Shown one piece after another: positions 1 to 7,950 of a DNA stretch of 64,000 bases. The notes beneath the pieces are model-generated. The model saw only the letters and a list, made by a program, of their open reading frames with translations. It searched no databases and had not been told where the DNA came from. Origin of the DNA: Sphingobium sp. Leaf26 (GTDB lineage Bacteria > Pseudomonadota > Alphaproteobacteria > Sphingomonadales > Sphingomonadaceae); assembly GCF_001421665.1 (NCBI RefSeq), contig NZ_LMKV01000001.1, positions 417,038-481,037 of the forward strand, in the 5' to 3' direction. Position numbers and translations under genes: made by a program. Every line of letters starts with the position of its first letter. The first letter of the stretch is position 1.

Positions 1-335
1 TGCAGGACCGCGGCTTCAAGGTCGCGTTGCTGACCGACGGCCGCATGTCCGGCGCATCCGGCAAGGTGCCCGCCGCCATCCATCTGTCGCCCGAAGCCCT
101 GGGCGGCGGCGCGATCGGAAAGCTGCGCGATGGCGATCTGGTGCGGGTCTGCGCGCAGACGGGCGATGTCAGTGCGCTGGTCGACGCGGCGACATGGGAC
201 GCACGGGACATCCCCGCCGCGCCGCCCCCGCCCTATGACACCGGCCGCGAGTTGTTCGCGCTGTTCCGCCATCATAGCGACCTGGCCGAACAGGGCGCGT
301 CGCCGATCCTGGCGGCCATGGAAAGCGAGATTTAA
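1..335 (+). CDS. edd: 6-phosphogluconate dehydratase, C-terminal part (cut by window edge)
   Basis: The gene enters from the left edge and its reading frame begins at base 3. About 110 C-terminal residues are visible. Edd removes water from 6-phosphogluconate to give 2-keto-3-deoxy-6-phosphogluconate (KDPG), the first committed step of the Entner-Doudoroff pathway, in the cytosol. The visible part carries the segment TDGRMSGASGKVPAAIH, which is typical of the IlvD/Edd dehydratase family and forms part of the active-site region. The next genes, glk and eda, belong to the same pathway, which separates this from the related IlvD dihydroxyacid dehydratase. A palindromic repeat lies between edd and glk. 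The N-terminus and the iron-sulfur cysteines lie outside the window. Confidence 0.9.
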   Translation, partial: QDRGFKVALLTDGRMSGASGKVPAAIHLSPEALGGGAIGKLRDGDLVRVCAQTGDVSALVDAATWDARDIPAAPPPPYDTGRELFALFRHHSDLAEQGASPILAAMESEI

Positions 336-342
336 TTTAACT

Positions 343-416
343 CCGTTCGGGCTGAGCCTGTCGAAGCCCCGTTCTTCAAAGGACGAGCGGCCCTTAGACA
401 AGTTCAGGGCGAACGG
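343..416. repeat. Sphingomonad-type palindromic repeat (REP/BIME-like), copy 1
   Basis: Two imperfect inverted arms, 343-369 and 390-416, begin and end with CCGTTCG / CGAACGG and contain CTGAGCCTGTCGAAG or its degenerate complement. The same element recurs at 53205-53305 and 57031-57117. It fills the edd-glk gap and ends 12 bases before the glk start. The 3' arm is more degenerate than in the other copies. Confidence 0.85.
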
Positions 417-428
417 ATGGAGAGTGAC

Positions 429-1403
429 ATGACCGACATCATCGCCGCCGACATTGGCGGAACCAATGCCCGTTTCGCCCGCGCCTCGCTGGACGAGCGG
501 GGCGTGCCGACGCTTGGCACCGTGCGTAAATATAAGGTTGCCGATTACCCCAGCCTGCAAAGCTGCTGGGCCGCCTTTGCCGAGGACGAGAAGAAGGACG
601 GCGACGGCGACCTGCCCCGCGCCGCCTCCATCGCCTTCGCCACCGCGATCGGGCGGGAGGTGATCAAGCTGACCAACAGCAATTGGGTGATCCGCGCCGA
701 TACGCTGGCCGCCGACATCGGCGTCGATACGGTGCGGCTGGTCAATGATTTCGAGGCGGTGGCCCATGCCGTGTCCCGCCTGCCGGCCGAAAACCTGCCC
801 CTGCTGTTCGGTGAGGATCGCCCCTTCCCCATCGATGGCGGCGTCACCATCCTTGGTCCCGGCACGGGCCTTGGCGTCGCGATGATCGCCTATGACCAGG
901 GCCATCCCCATGTCATCGCGACCGAGGGCGGCCATCTCGACTTCGCACCGCTCGACCATATCGAGGAGAAAATCCTCTCCTACCTGCGCGACAAGTTCCT
1001 GCGCGTGTCGACCGAACGGATCGTGTCGGGACCGGGCCTCAATTATATCTACAAGGCGCTGGCGACGATCGGCCATGACCGCGTCGTGCTGATGGAAGAC
1101 CCCGAATTGTGGCAGGCGGCGCTGGACGGGAGCGACGAGTTCGCCCGTCGCGCGCTCGACCGCTTCTGCCTCTGCTATGGCTCCGTCGCGGGCGATCTGG
1201 CGCTGGCGCATGGCCCGCACAGCGTCGTGCTGGCGGGCGGCCTGACCCAGCGGATGAAGGATTTTCTGCAAACGAGCGGGTTCCACACCCGCTTCAAGGC
1301 GAAGGGCCGGTTCGAAAGCCTGATGGCGACCGTGCCGATCCGCTGCGCCATTCATGATGAAATCGGGCTGTTCGGCGCTGCCGCAGCGTTCAGGGAGAAG
1401 TGA
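429..1403 (+). CDS. glk: Glucokinase
   Basis: A 324-residue protein of the bacterial glucokinase family (ROK-like sugar kinase fold), the usual length. It phosphorylates glucose with ATP to glucose-6-phosphate in the cytosol, feeding the Entner-Doudoroff route encoded around it. The phosphate-binding motif DIGGTNARFA is at residues 8-17 and a glycine-rich LGPGTGLGV segment is near residue 140. I chose ATG 429 rather than the in-frame ATG 417, because GGAGAG lies at a good distance before 429 and the family normally begins close to the DIGGTNAR motif. The eda start follows the stop codon by one base, so the two genes are surely cotranscribed. Confidence 0.93.
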   Translation: MTDIIAADIGGTNARFARASLDERGVPTLGTVRKYKVADYPSLQSCWAAFAEDEKKDGDGDLPRAASIAFATAIGREVIKLTNSNWVIRADTLAADIGVDTVRLVNDFEAVAHAVSRLPAENLPLLFGEDRPFPIDGGVTILGPGTGLGVAMIAYDQGHPHVIATEGGHLDFAPLDHIEEKILSYLRDKFLRVSTERIVSGPGLNYIYKALATIGHDRVVLMEDPELWQAALDGSDEFARRALDRFCLCYGSVAGDLALAHGPHSVVLAGGLTQRMKDFLQTSGFHTRFKAKGRFESLMATVPIRCAIHDEIGLFGAAAAFREK

Positions 1404-1404
1404 T

Positions 1405-2022
1405 GTGAGCTTGACGGTAGAACAGGTGATGGACCTGGCCCCGGTGATTCCGGTGCTGGTGGTGGACCGGGTCGAGGATGCGCTGACGATCGCGCGCGCG
1501 CTGGTGGCGGGCGGCCTGCCCGCGCTGGAAGTGACGCTGCGCACCCCCGCCGCGCTGGACGTGATCCGCGAAATGGCGAAGGTCGAGGGCGCTGTCGTGG
1601 GCGCCGGCACGGTGCTGAACCCCGCGCAACTGGACGCCGCGATGGAGGCCGGCGCGCGCTTCATCGTCAGCCCCGGCCTCACCAAGCCGCTGGGCAAGGC
1701 CGCGATCGCCGCGAAAATCCCCTTCCTGCCCGGCACGGCCACGGCGGGCGACATCATGCGCGGCATGGACATGGGCCTCACCCATTTCAAATTCTTCCCG
1801 GCCGAAACATCGGGCGGCCTGCCCGCCCTGAAGGCACTGGCCGCGCCGCTCCACACCGCGCGCTTCTGCCCCACCGGCGGCATCACGCCGCAGAGCGCAC
1901 CCGAATGGCTGGCCCAGCCCTTCATCAAATGCGTCGGCGGTAGCTGGGTCGTGCCCAAGGGTCCGGTCGATCCCGACACGATCGAGGCGCTGGCCCGCGA
2001 AGCGGCTGCGTTGCCGCGCTGA
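1405..2022 (+). CDS. eda: 2-dehydro-3-deoxy-phosphogluconate (KDPG) aldolase
   Basis: A 205-residue class I aldolase that cleaves KDPG to pyruvate and glyceraldehyde-3-phosphate, the second Entner-Doudoroff step. The Schiff-base lysine is seen in THFKFFPAE (Lys about 129) and the catalytic glutamate in LEVTLRTP (about 42). The GTG at 1405 is taken as start: it lies one base after the glk stop, has GGAG about nine bases upstream, and gives the normal N-terminus. An upstream ATG in the same frame would overlap glk by 50 bases. The edd-glk-eda order makes this a complete local pathway module. Confidence 0.93.
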   Translation: MSLTVEQVMDLAPVIPVLVVDRVEDALTIARALVAGGLPALEVTLRTPAALDVIREMAKVEGAVVGAGTVLNPAQLDAAMEAGARFIVSPGLTKPLGKAAIAAKIPFLPGTATAGDIMRGMDMGLTHFKFFPAETSGGLPALKALAAPLHTARFCPTGGITPQSAPEWLAQPFIKCVGGSWVVPKGPVDPDTIEALAREAAALPR

Positions 2023-2025
2023 TGT

Positions 2026-2053
2026 GAGGCGCGGGGCCATTGCGCCCCGCCTC
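2026..2053 (+). terminator. Hairpin after eda (possible terminator)
   Basis: A GC-rich stem GAGGCGCGGGGC / GCGCCCCGCCTC with a four-base loop and one bulge starts directly after the eda stop codon. There is no clear T-run after it, so it may be a weak or Rho-assisted terminator, or only stabilise the 3' end. Confidence 0.4.
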
Positions 2054-2075
2054 TCCTCCGCCTAGATGAGAAGCC

Positions 2076-2588
2076 ATGAATCCGCGCCGCCTCCTTGCCG
2101 CCCTGGCCCTGTTCCTGTCCGGCTGCGCCGGCGCGCCGCAAAACTATCCCTCGCTCGCCAAGCGGCCGGTGGAAAGCGCCCCCGTCGCGACGATCAGTCC
2201 GCCCCCCGCCCCGGTCCCGGCCGATGCGGCATTGTCGGCGGAAATCGCCAAATATGTGGGACAGGCGGACAAGGGCGCCGCCGCCTTCGACACCGCCTAT
2301 GCCAAGGCCGACAGGGCGGTGCGCGGGGCATCGGGGTCCGCGGTGTCGAGCGATCCATGGATCGCGGCGCAGGTGACGATCAGCGCGCTGGAATCGGCCC
2401 GCAACGACAGCGTGTCGGCGCTCGCCAGCCTCGACACGCTCTATGTCCAGCGCAGCAACGCCGTGGCTGATGGCAAGGCGGCTGGCGGCCTGGAAGATGT
2501 CGACGCCGCCCGCAGCGCCGCGCTGGCGCTGGTTGACCAGCAGAACGACCGCATCGACGCGATGAAGGCCCGATTGCCGCAGCCTTAA
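2076..2588 (+). CDS. Small putative lipoprotein
   Basis: 170 residues with a lipoprotein signal: a short basic start (MNPRR), a hydrophobic stretch and a lipobox LSGC with Cys about 18, so the mature protein is probably anchored in a membrane facing the periplasm. The rest is rich in Ala, Asp and Ser and largely helical, with segments such as DVDAARSAALALVDQQNDR. No enzymatic motif is visible. It lies 50 bases after eda on the same strand and may be transcribed with the sugar genes, but nothing in the sequence ties it to them. Function unknown. Confidence 0.7.
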   Translation: MNPRRLLAALALFLSGCAGAPQNYPSLAKRPVESAPVATISPPPAPVPADAALSAEIAKYVGQADKGAAAFDTAYAKADRAVRGASGSAVSSDPWIAAQVTISALESARNDSVSALASLDTLYVQRSNAVADGKAAGGLEDVDAARSAALALVDQQNDRIDAMKARLPQP

Positions 2589-2650
2589 GGGTTTGGCGTG
2601 TTAGCGATCAAAGCCGGTCGCTCAGCATTTTCCATGTGTAACCCTCAAAC

Positions 2651-2710
2651 CGGCCACCCATTCAGATCGCAAATCGAGGGCTGAACGATCAAATCTGGTT
2701 ATAAGTGGGC
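2651..2710 (+). repeat. Dispersed intergenic repeat, copy A
   Basis: Aligned by eye, about 45 of 60 bases match 32797-32856, sharing CATTCAGAT and CTGAACGA followed by CAnATCTG. Both copies lie next to a gene of unusual composition. Confidence 0.6.
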
Positions 2711-2742
2711 ATTAAGAGGGTATGGATACGGGCATTACTGTA

Positions 2743-2952
2743 TCAGATTCCGAAGTGTATTGAATAGATCATCCATCCCAATATTCCATTTACGCAAATT
2801 AAGCAGACACCCTCAGACAAATACCCAGTTCTATCATTATCATGAATATATTTATTTATTCTCAAAATGCTAATTATCAGAATATAAAACCACGCCGCGA
2901 CTGCTAACCACAGCATAACCACTACCCCCTCAGTGAACGATAATTGCCACAA
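2743..2952 (-). CDS. Small hypothetical membrane protein
   Basis: 69 residues with two probable membrane segments: about residues 9-30 (VVVMLWLAVAAWFYILIISI) and about 50-65 (CLICVNGILGWMIYSI), joined by a polar loop with NKYIHDNDRTG. The amphipathic pattern argues for a real product despite its size. It lies alone in AT-rich DNA beside a dispersed repeat and is unlike its neighbours in base use, so it is probably acquired. The family is not recognised. Confidence 0.45.
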   Translation of the reverse strand: MWQLSFTEGVVVMLWLAVAAWFYILIISILRINKYIHDNDRTGYLSEGVCLICVNGILGWMIYSIHFGI

Positions 2953-3065
2953 GCAACAAAAATAAACAGTTAGTCGCTCGTAACTATAGGACGCGATACT
3001 GCCTAATTCAGCTACTGCCGGTCATCCCTCGAAAGCAGCCTGACCCCTATCCACCCAACGCCACC

Positions 3066-3650
3066 CTACTCCCCCATCGCCTTCACCGCACCTTTATGTG
3101 CCTTGGCGTTGTGGACATAGTGATCCACGCCTTCGCGCATATCCAGGATCGCTTCGTCGCTCAGGTCGCGCATATATTTGGCCGGGCGTCCGGCCCACAA
3201 TTGCCGATGCAGCACCCGTTTGCCCGGCGACAGCAGAGCGCCCGCCGCCAGCATCGCATCGCTTTCCACGGTACAACCGCTCATCACGATCGCGCCCAGC
3301 CCCACGAACGCCCGGTCCTCCAGCACGCAGCCATGGATCATCGCCATATGGCCGATCAGCACATCGTCTCCGATGATCGCCGGCCAGCCATCGGCCGGTC
3401 GCCCGTCCGCCCGGTCGCCGGGGCTGTCGCAATGGATGACCGTGCCGTCCTGCACATTGGTCCGCGCGCCGATCCGCACGCGGTTCACATCGCCGCGAAT
3501 GACGCAATTATACCAGATGCTGGCATCCTCGCCGATCTCGACATCGCCCACGATCCGGCATCCCGGCGCGATGAAGGCGCTGGGGTGGATGATCGGCGCC
3601 TTGCCGGCGAAGGGGATGATGCTGGCGTCAGGATAGTCGGCCGCGGCCAT
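3066..3650 (-). CDS. Gamma-class carbonic anhydrase family protein
   Basis: 194 residues forming a left-handed beta-helix of hexapeptide repeats, the usual size for this family (YrdA/PaaY/CaiE relatives). Three histidines fit the metal site of gamma-carbonic anhydrases: His 73 (VIHCD), His 101 and His 106 (GHMAMIHGC). It may hydrate CO2, but many members have no proven activity. The ATG at 3650 has AGGAGAG at good distance. It begins 13 bases after the stop of the spermidine-synthase-like gene, so the two form an operon. Confidence 0.85.
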   Translation of the reverse strand: MAAADYPDASIIPFAGKAPIIHPSAFIAPGCRIVGDVEIGEDASIWYNCVIRGDVNRVRIGARTNVQDGTVIHCDSPGDRADGRPADGWPAIIGDDVLIGHMAMIHGCVLEDRAFVGLGAIVMSGCTVESDAMLAAGALLSPGKRVLHRQLWAGRPAKYMRDLSDEAILDMREGVDHYVHNAKAHKGAVKAMGE

Positions 3651-3663
3651 TATGGCTCTCCTT

Positions 3664-5865
3664 TCAGGGTCTGATCTTCAGCACGGGCAATATGCTGGCA
3701 TGATCGTCGGTCCAGGCCGGAAAGCCCGGACGGGGCTTCAACAACTGCCATTGCTCGCGACCGGACAAAGCGACCAGATGCTCCAGTTGCGCGGGATCGC
3801 GGGACAAGGCAACCCAGATCGACGCTGCATAATGCCGCCCCGCGTCCCGCTTGTGCGGCACATAATGGCGTAGCCGCGCGTGCCAGCCTTCGGCCGCTGC
3901 ACCGCCGGCCACCACCGGCCGCAGGTCGAGATAGCGGTTGGAAATATGGATCAGCAGCACGCCATCGCGCGCCAGCCGCCGGCCATAAATGTCCATCGCC
4001 TCGCGCGTCAGCAGGTGCATCGGGATGGAATCGGACGAAAAAGCATCGATCACCAGCAGGTCCGCCCCGCCCGCCGGCTGCTGCGCCAGCGTCATGCGCG
4101 CGTCGCCGATGATGATGTCCGCCCTAGGCTGGCAGCGCGACAGGAAGGTGAAGTCGGCCGGATTGCGCGCGATGGCCACCATCGCCGGGTCGATCTCGTA
4201 GAAGCGCCAGCTTTGCCCCGGCCGGATATAGCAGGCGAGCGTGCCCGCGCCGAGGCCCACCACATCGATCCGCGCACGCGGCCCGAACAGCGCCGGCGCA
4301 TGGCGCATCGCCAGCCCCACGCCCGAATCCGGCGCATAGTAACTGGTCGGGTCCAGTTCCCGGTCCTTCGCCCGGTTCTGGATACCGTGCAGCGTGGTGC
4401 CGTGGAACAGGATGCGCTCGCTGCCCCCCTTGTTCGCCACGCCATAGACGCCGAAATAGCTGCGGGTCAGCATGCCGCTGGCGGACTGGGACAGCTTTTC
4501 CCATCCGCTCAGGCACAGCATCAGATAGACGAGCATCCCCGCCGTCAGCCAGCGATGGCCCAGCGCCAGAATAGCCAGAGCGATGATCGAGACGAAGCTG
4601 ATGGTCTTGATGAGCGGCGAATGGAGATCGGGCACCAGCCCGCCGCCGACCAGCGAGAGGATGAGGCCGAGCAGCAGCATGATCGTCGCCAGCCAGACGC
4701 GCCGCCCCGGATCGGCCCAGAGCAGGCGCGGCAGGCGCAGGGCGGCTTCCCGATCGGGCAGCAGCAGCGCGGCGGCGGCCAGCAGGATCGGATATTCATA
4801 GGTCCAATCGAAGATCAGCGGCGCGACCAGCGCACAGAACAGCCCGCCCAGCATGCCGCCGACCGACATCAGCAGATAGAAGCGGGTCAGATGGGCCGGC
4901 GCCGGGCGCAGTTCATAGAGCCGGGCATGGAGCGCGGTCGAGGCCACGAACAGCACGGTCACGATGCCGAGCGCGATGAAGACCGGATAATGTACCCCGC
5001 CGGTAAAGGCGATGCAGGCGCCGATCAGCAGGATCAGCGGCGCGATCGACAGGCAGAGGTCCGCCGCGCCGCGCCGTTCGGCAAAGGCGGCCGAGAAGCT
5101 GAGCAGATAGAGGCCCAGCGGCACGATCCACAGCAGCGGCATGGCGACGATGTCTGTGGTGAGATAGAGGCTGGTCGCCAGCATCAGGCCCGATGGGACC
5201 GCCGCAAGCGCCAGCCAGTGCAGCCTGCGCCGCATGTCCGGCGGCGGCGCATCGCTCGCTTCCACCGCCACTTCGCCGGGGCTGTCGGCGGGCAGGCGCC
5301 GGGCGCTCAAATAGACGAGGAAGAAGAGCGCGCCATAGCAAAGCGACCAGAGGATGCCCTGCGCCTTCAATGCCAGCAGCGGCTCGACCAGCAGCGGATA
5401 GGCGATCAGACCGGCAAAGCTGCCCAGGTTCGACGCGGCGTAGAGCGGATAGGGATCGCGCCCCTCCGCCAGCGCATACCAGCGTTGCAGCAAGGGCGCC
5501 TGCGCCGCGACGACAAAGAAGAGCGGGCCGATCGACGCGCCGAGCAGCCACAGCACCCAGAAAGCCGGCGCGATATCGGCGGGCGGCTGCCAGCCCATCA
5601 GGCCGATCGGCAGGAAGATGGCGGACATCAGGAACAGGGTGAGATGGATCAGCGCCTGCCGCCGCGCCGGGACGCGGCCCAGCAGATGGGCATAAGCATA
5701 GCCGGCCAGCAGCAGCGCCTGATAGACCAGCATGGCGGAGTTCCACACCGACGGCGCCCCGCCCAGACGCGGCAACGCCATGCGGGCGATCATCGGCTGG
5801 ACCAGGAACAGCAGGAACGACCCCGCGCAGATCGTGATGACGAAGCGCGTCCGTGTGCCGATCAA
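3664..5865 (-). CDS. Membrane-fused spermidine-synthase-like protein
   Basis: 733 residues. The first 440 or so contain many hydrophobic segments, and the C-terminal part has a Rossmann methyltransferase-like fold of the spermidine synthase family, with GLGAGTLACY (nucleotide-binding loop), FYEIDP and GDARMTLAQ followed by LLVIDAFSSDSIP. This fusion of a membrane domain with an aminopropyltransferase-like domain is known in many bacteria, but its substrate is not established. It should not be assumed to make spermidine. ATG 5865 is preceded by AGGAGGAC. The carbonic anhydrase gene follows 13 bases later. Confidence 0.8.
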   Translation of the reverse strand: MIGTRTRFVITICAGSFLLFLVQPMIARMALPRLGGAPSVWNSAMLVYQALLLAGYAYAHLLGRVPARRQALIHLTLFLMSAIFLPIGLMGWQPPADIAPAFWVLWLLGASIGPLFFVVAAQAPLLQRWYALAEGRDPYPLYAASNLGSFAGLIAYPLLVEPLLALKAQGILWSLCYGALFFLVYLSARRLPADSPGEVAVEASDAPPPDMRRRLHWLALAAVPSGLMLATSLYLTTDIVAMPLLWIVPLGLYLLSFSAAFAERRGAADLCLSIAPLILLIGACIAFTGGVHYPVFIALGIVTVLFVASTALHARLYELRPAPAHLTRFYLLMSVGGMLGGLFCALVAPLIFDWTYEYPILLAAAALLLPDREAALRLPRLLWADPGRRVWLATIMLLLGLILSLVGGGLVPDLHSPLIKTISFVSIIALAILALGHRWLTAGMLVYLMLCLSGWEKLSQSASGMLTRSYFGVYGVANKGGSERILFHGTTLHGIQNRAKDRELDPTSYYAPDSGVGLAMRHAPALFGPRARIDVVGLGAGTLACYIRPGQSWRFYEIDPAMVAIARNPADFTFLSRCQPRADIIIGDARMTLAQQPAGGADLLVIDAFSSDSIPMHLLTREAMDIYGRRLARDGVLLIHISNRYLDLRPVVAGGAAAEGWHARLRHYVPHKRDAGRHYAASIWVALSRDPAQLEHLVALSGREQWQLLKPRPGFPAWTDDHASILPVLKIRP

Positions 5866-5960
5866 ATTCCCGTCCTCCTGTCGCCCCTACCCCTTTCATG
5901 GGGCAGCAGGCGGGCAGGATACAAGCCGGATTCGGACGGACGATGACCGATGTCCTCGGA

Positions 5961-6956
5961 TCAGCCGCCCAGCAGCCGCGCCGCATGCAGCGCATGATAG
6001 GTCAGCACGCCCGAACATCCGGCACGCTTGAACGCCATCAGCGTTTCCAGCACCATCGCATCGCGATCCGCCGCGCCGGCCGCGACCGCATGTTCGATCA
6101 TCGCATATTCGCCCGACACCTGATAGGCGAAGACCGGTACGGCGAAGCGATCGCGCACGCGCGCGACGATATCCAGATAGGGCAGGCCCGGCTTCACCAT
6201 CACGCTGTCGGCCCCTTCGGCCAGGTCCAGCGCGACCTCGCGCAGCGCCTCCTCGCCATTGGCGGGGTCCATCTGGTAATTTTTCTTGTCGCCTTTCAGC
6301 AGCCCGCGCGATCCCACCGCATCGCGGAACGGGCCGTAGAAGGCGCTCGCATATTTGGCGGCATAGGCCATGATCTGGACATTGGCATGGCCGCTTTGCT
6401 CCAGCGCCGCGCGGATCGCGCCGACCCGGCCGTCCATCATGTCGCTGGGCGCGATGATGTCCGCGCCCGCCGCCGCCTGATTGAGCGATTGGCCGATCAG
6501 CACGTCGATCGTGGCGTCGTTGAGGACATAACCGGTGTCGTCCAGCAACCCGTCCTGCCCATGGGCGGTATAGGGGTCGAGCGCCACGTCGGTCAGGATG
6601 CCGATATCGGGCACCGCATCCTTGATCGCACGAATCGCCCGGCACATCAGGTTGTCGGGATTGAGCGCTTCGGCCCCATCGTCGCTCCGCCGTTCCGCCT
6701 GCGTATTGGGGAAGAGGGCGAGGCAGGGGATGCCGGCATCGCGTGCGTCTTTCGCCCGCTCGACCATCAGGTCCACCGACCAGCGGGACACGCCGGGCAG
6801 CGCGGCGATCGGTTCTTCCACGCCCTGCCCTTCGGTCACGAACAGCGGCCAGAGGAAATCGCCGGGCGACAGACGGTTTTCGGCGTGCATCGCCCGGCTC
6901 CAGGCCGATGCACGGGTACGGCGCAGGCGCAGCGCCGGATAGGGAGCGTAGGTCAT
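5961..6956 (-). CDS. hemB: Delta-aminolevulinic acid dehydratase (porphobilinogen synthase)
   Basis: 331 residues from ATG 6956, which starts at MTYAPYPALRLRRTR like other HemB proteins. A longer frame reaching 7070 has no family similarity at its N-terminus. HemB condenses two 5-aminolevulinate molecules to porphobilinogen in haem synthesis. The Schiff-base lysines are in IMAYAAKYASAFYGPFRDA and MVKPGLPYLD. At the usual zinc site the cysteines are replaced (DVALDPYTAHGQDG), the pattern of magnesium-dependent HemB enzymes. Haem supply fits the cytochrome bo3 oxidase genes at 16.7 kb, although the loci are separate. Confidence 0.95.
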   Translation of the reverse strand: MTYAPYPALRLRRTRASAWSRAMHAENRLSPGDFLWPLFVTEGQGVEEPIAALPGVSRWSVDLMVERAKDARDAGIPCLALFPNTQAERRSDDGAEALNPDNLMCRAIRAIKDAVPDIGILTDVALDPYTAHGQDGLLDDTGYVLNDATIDVLIGQSLNQAAAGADIIAPSDMMDGRVGAIRAALEQSGHANVQIMAYAAKYASAFYGPFRDAVGSRGLLKGDKKNYQMDPANGEEALREVALDLAEGADSVMVKPGLPYLDIVARVRDRFAVPVFAYQVSGEYAMIEHAVAAGAADRDAMVLETLMAFKRAGCSGVLTYHALHAARLLGG

Positions 6957-7125
6957 GCCGGCGGGTGTAGGCCGGGGAATCGGGGGGATCAAGCCGGGCA
7001 CTTTGTCCAATCGCTGATGCAGGATTATGTCGACCATTAGACATTGGTCGAAGCGGCGCGAGAATATCATGTTTCGTTAACCCCGATATCGCAGGGCTGG
7101 ATAAGCGACGGACAGGAACGCCTCC

Positions 7126-7515
7126 ATGATCAGCATCACTTCAGACAAAAGCCGCAGCCTCCTCATCGCCCAGATGAGCGGTTTTTTCGAACCGACCGAC
7201 GTGCAGCGCTTCAGCGACGAGAAGGACGCCGCCGTTGCCGCCATGGGGCTGGGGTCGGGCGAATATTATATGTTGGTCAACACCGAAGGCTGCGTCATCC
7301 AGTCGCAGGAGGTGGTCGCGACCTTCATGCGCGTGATCCTGCAATCGCCCTTCCGCTCGCGGCGGCTGGCGGTCGTGCGCAATGACAATCTGACCCGCCT
7401 GCAAACCCGGCGTATCCTGAGCGTGCGGGACGAGGCCGAGATGTTCGCGTCGATGACGGAGGCGGAACAATGGCTGTTCGACGCGCCGGTCGAAAGGCGC
7501 GTCGCACTCGGCTGA
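7126..7515 (+). CDS. SpoIIAA/STAS-like small cytosolic protein (hypothetical)
   Basis: 129 residues without signal peptide or membrane segment. The pattern of alternating strands and helices (MISITSDKSRSLLIAQMSGFF, EYYMLVNTEGC, SRRLAVVRNDNLTRLQ) and the closing TEAEQWLF helix resemble SpoIIAA-like or STAS-like proteins, but this is a fold impression only. The GGAACGCCTCC sequence upstream of ATG 7126 holds a possible ribosome site. It stands alone between hemB (divergent) and the glyoxalase-like gene 41 bases downstream. Confidence 0.6.
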   Translation: MISITSDKSRSLLIAQMSGFFEPTDVQRFSDEKDAAVAAMGLGSGEYYMLVNTEGCVIQSQEVVATFMRVILQSPFRSRRLAVVRNDNLTRLQTRRILSVRDEAEMFASMTEAEQWLFDAPVERRVALG

Positions 7516-7556
7516 GGACGCTTCCTCCCCTGCCCCGCATCGCCTATGGACGGCCG

Positions 7557-7946
7557 ATGCGCGCCATCCATCATATCGCCCTCATCTGTTCCGACTATGA
7601 CCGGTCGCGGACCTTCTATCGCGACATATTGGGCCTGCCGGTGATCCGCGAAGTGTGGCGGGCGGAGCGGCAATCGTGGAAATGCGATCTCGACGCCGGC
7701 AATGCCCAGATCGAGCTGTTCTCCTTCCCCGCGCCGCCGCCCCGGCCGACCCGCCCCGAAGCCTGCGGCCTGCGCCACCTCGCCTTTCTGGTCGATGATC
7801 TGGACGCGGAGGTCGCGCGACTGGCAGCGGCCGGCGTCGCGTGCGAACCCGTGCGCGTGGACGAATATACCGGCCAGCGCTTTACCTTCTTCGCCGACCC
7901 GGACGGTCTGCCGCTGGAACTCTATGAGAGGGCGCCAGCGGCCTGA
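7557..7946 (+). CDS. VOC-family (glyoxalase-fold) protein, YaeR-like
   Basis: 129 residues, a single glyoxalase/bleomycin-resistance/dioxygenase domain. It opens with MRAIHHIALICSDYDRSRTFY (first metal His) and ends with FFADPDGLPLELYE (metal Glu), with RHLAFLVDDLD in the middle (second His). This matches the E. coli YaeR/GloA2 type. The substrate is not known. I chose ATG 7557 because it starts directly at the domain; the open frame extends back to 7470 but codes for an unlikely Arg-rich leader. Confidence 0.8.
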   Translation: MRAIHHIALICSDYDRSRTFYRDILGLPVIREVWRAERQSWKCDLDAGNAQIELFSFPAPPPRPTRPEACGLRHLAFLVDDLDAEVARLAAAGVACEPVRVDEYTGQRFTFFADPDGLPLELYERAPAA

Positions 7947-7950
7947 TCCG

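Larger units (their letters stand above)
2589..3065. other. AT-rich intergenic pocket
   Basis: This gap of about 480 bases is clearly AT-richer than its surroundings, especially 2740-3000. It holds one plausible small minus-strand gene (2743-2952) and a copy of a dispersed repeat at 2651-2710 that resembles 32797-32856. Nothing else is recognisable. The composition suggests acquired DNA. Confidence 0.6.

Noticed and set aside
130..432. Plus-strand frame over the end of edd and the palindromic repeat
   Set aside because: It is another frame of edd; its end FGLSLSKPRSSK is the translated repeat, a frequent false gene in such genomes.
3880..5946. Plus-strand open frame of 688 codons opposite the spermidine-synthase-like gene
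   Set aside because: Its product is a low-complexity run of Arg, Gln, His and Asp. It is the antisense shadow of a high-GC coding strand that clearly encodes a real membrane protein.
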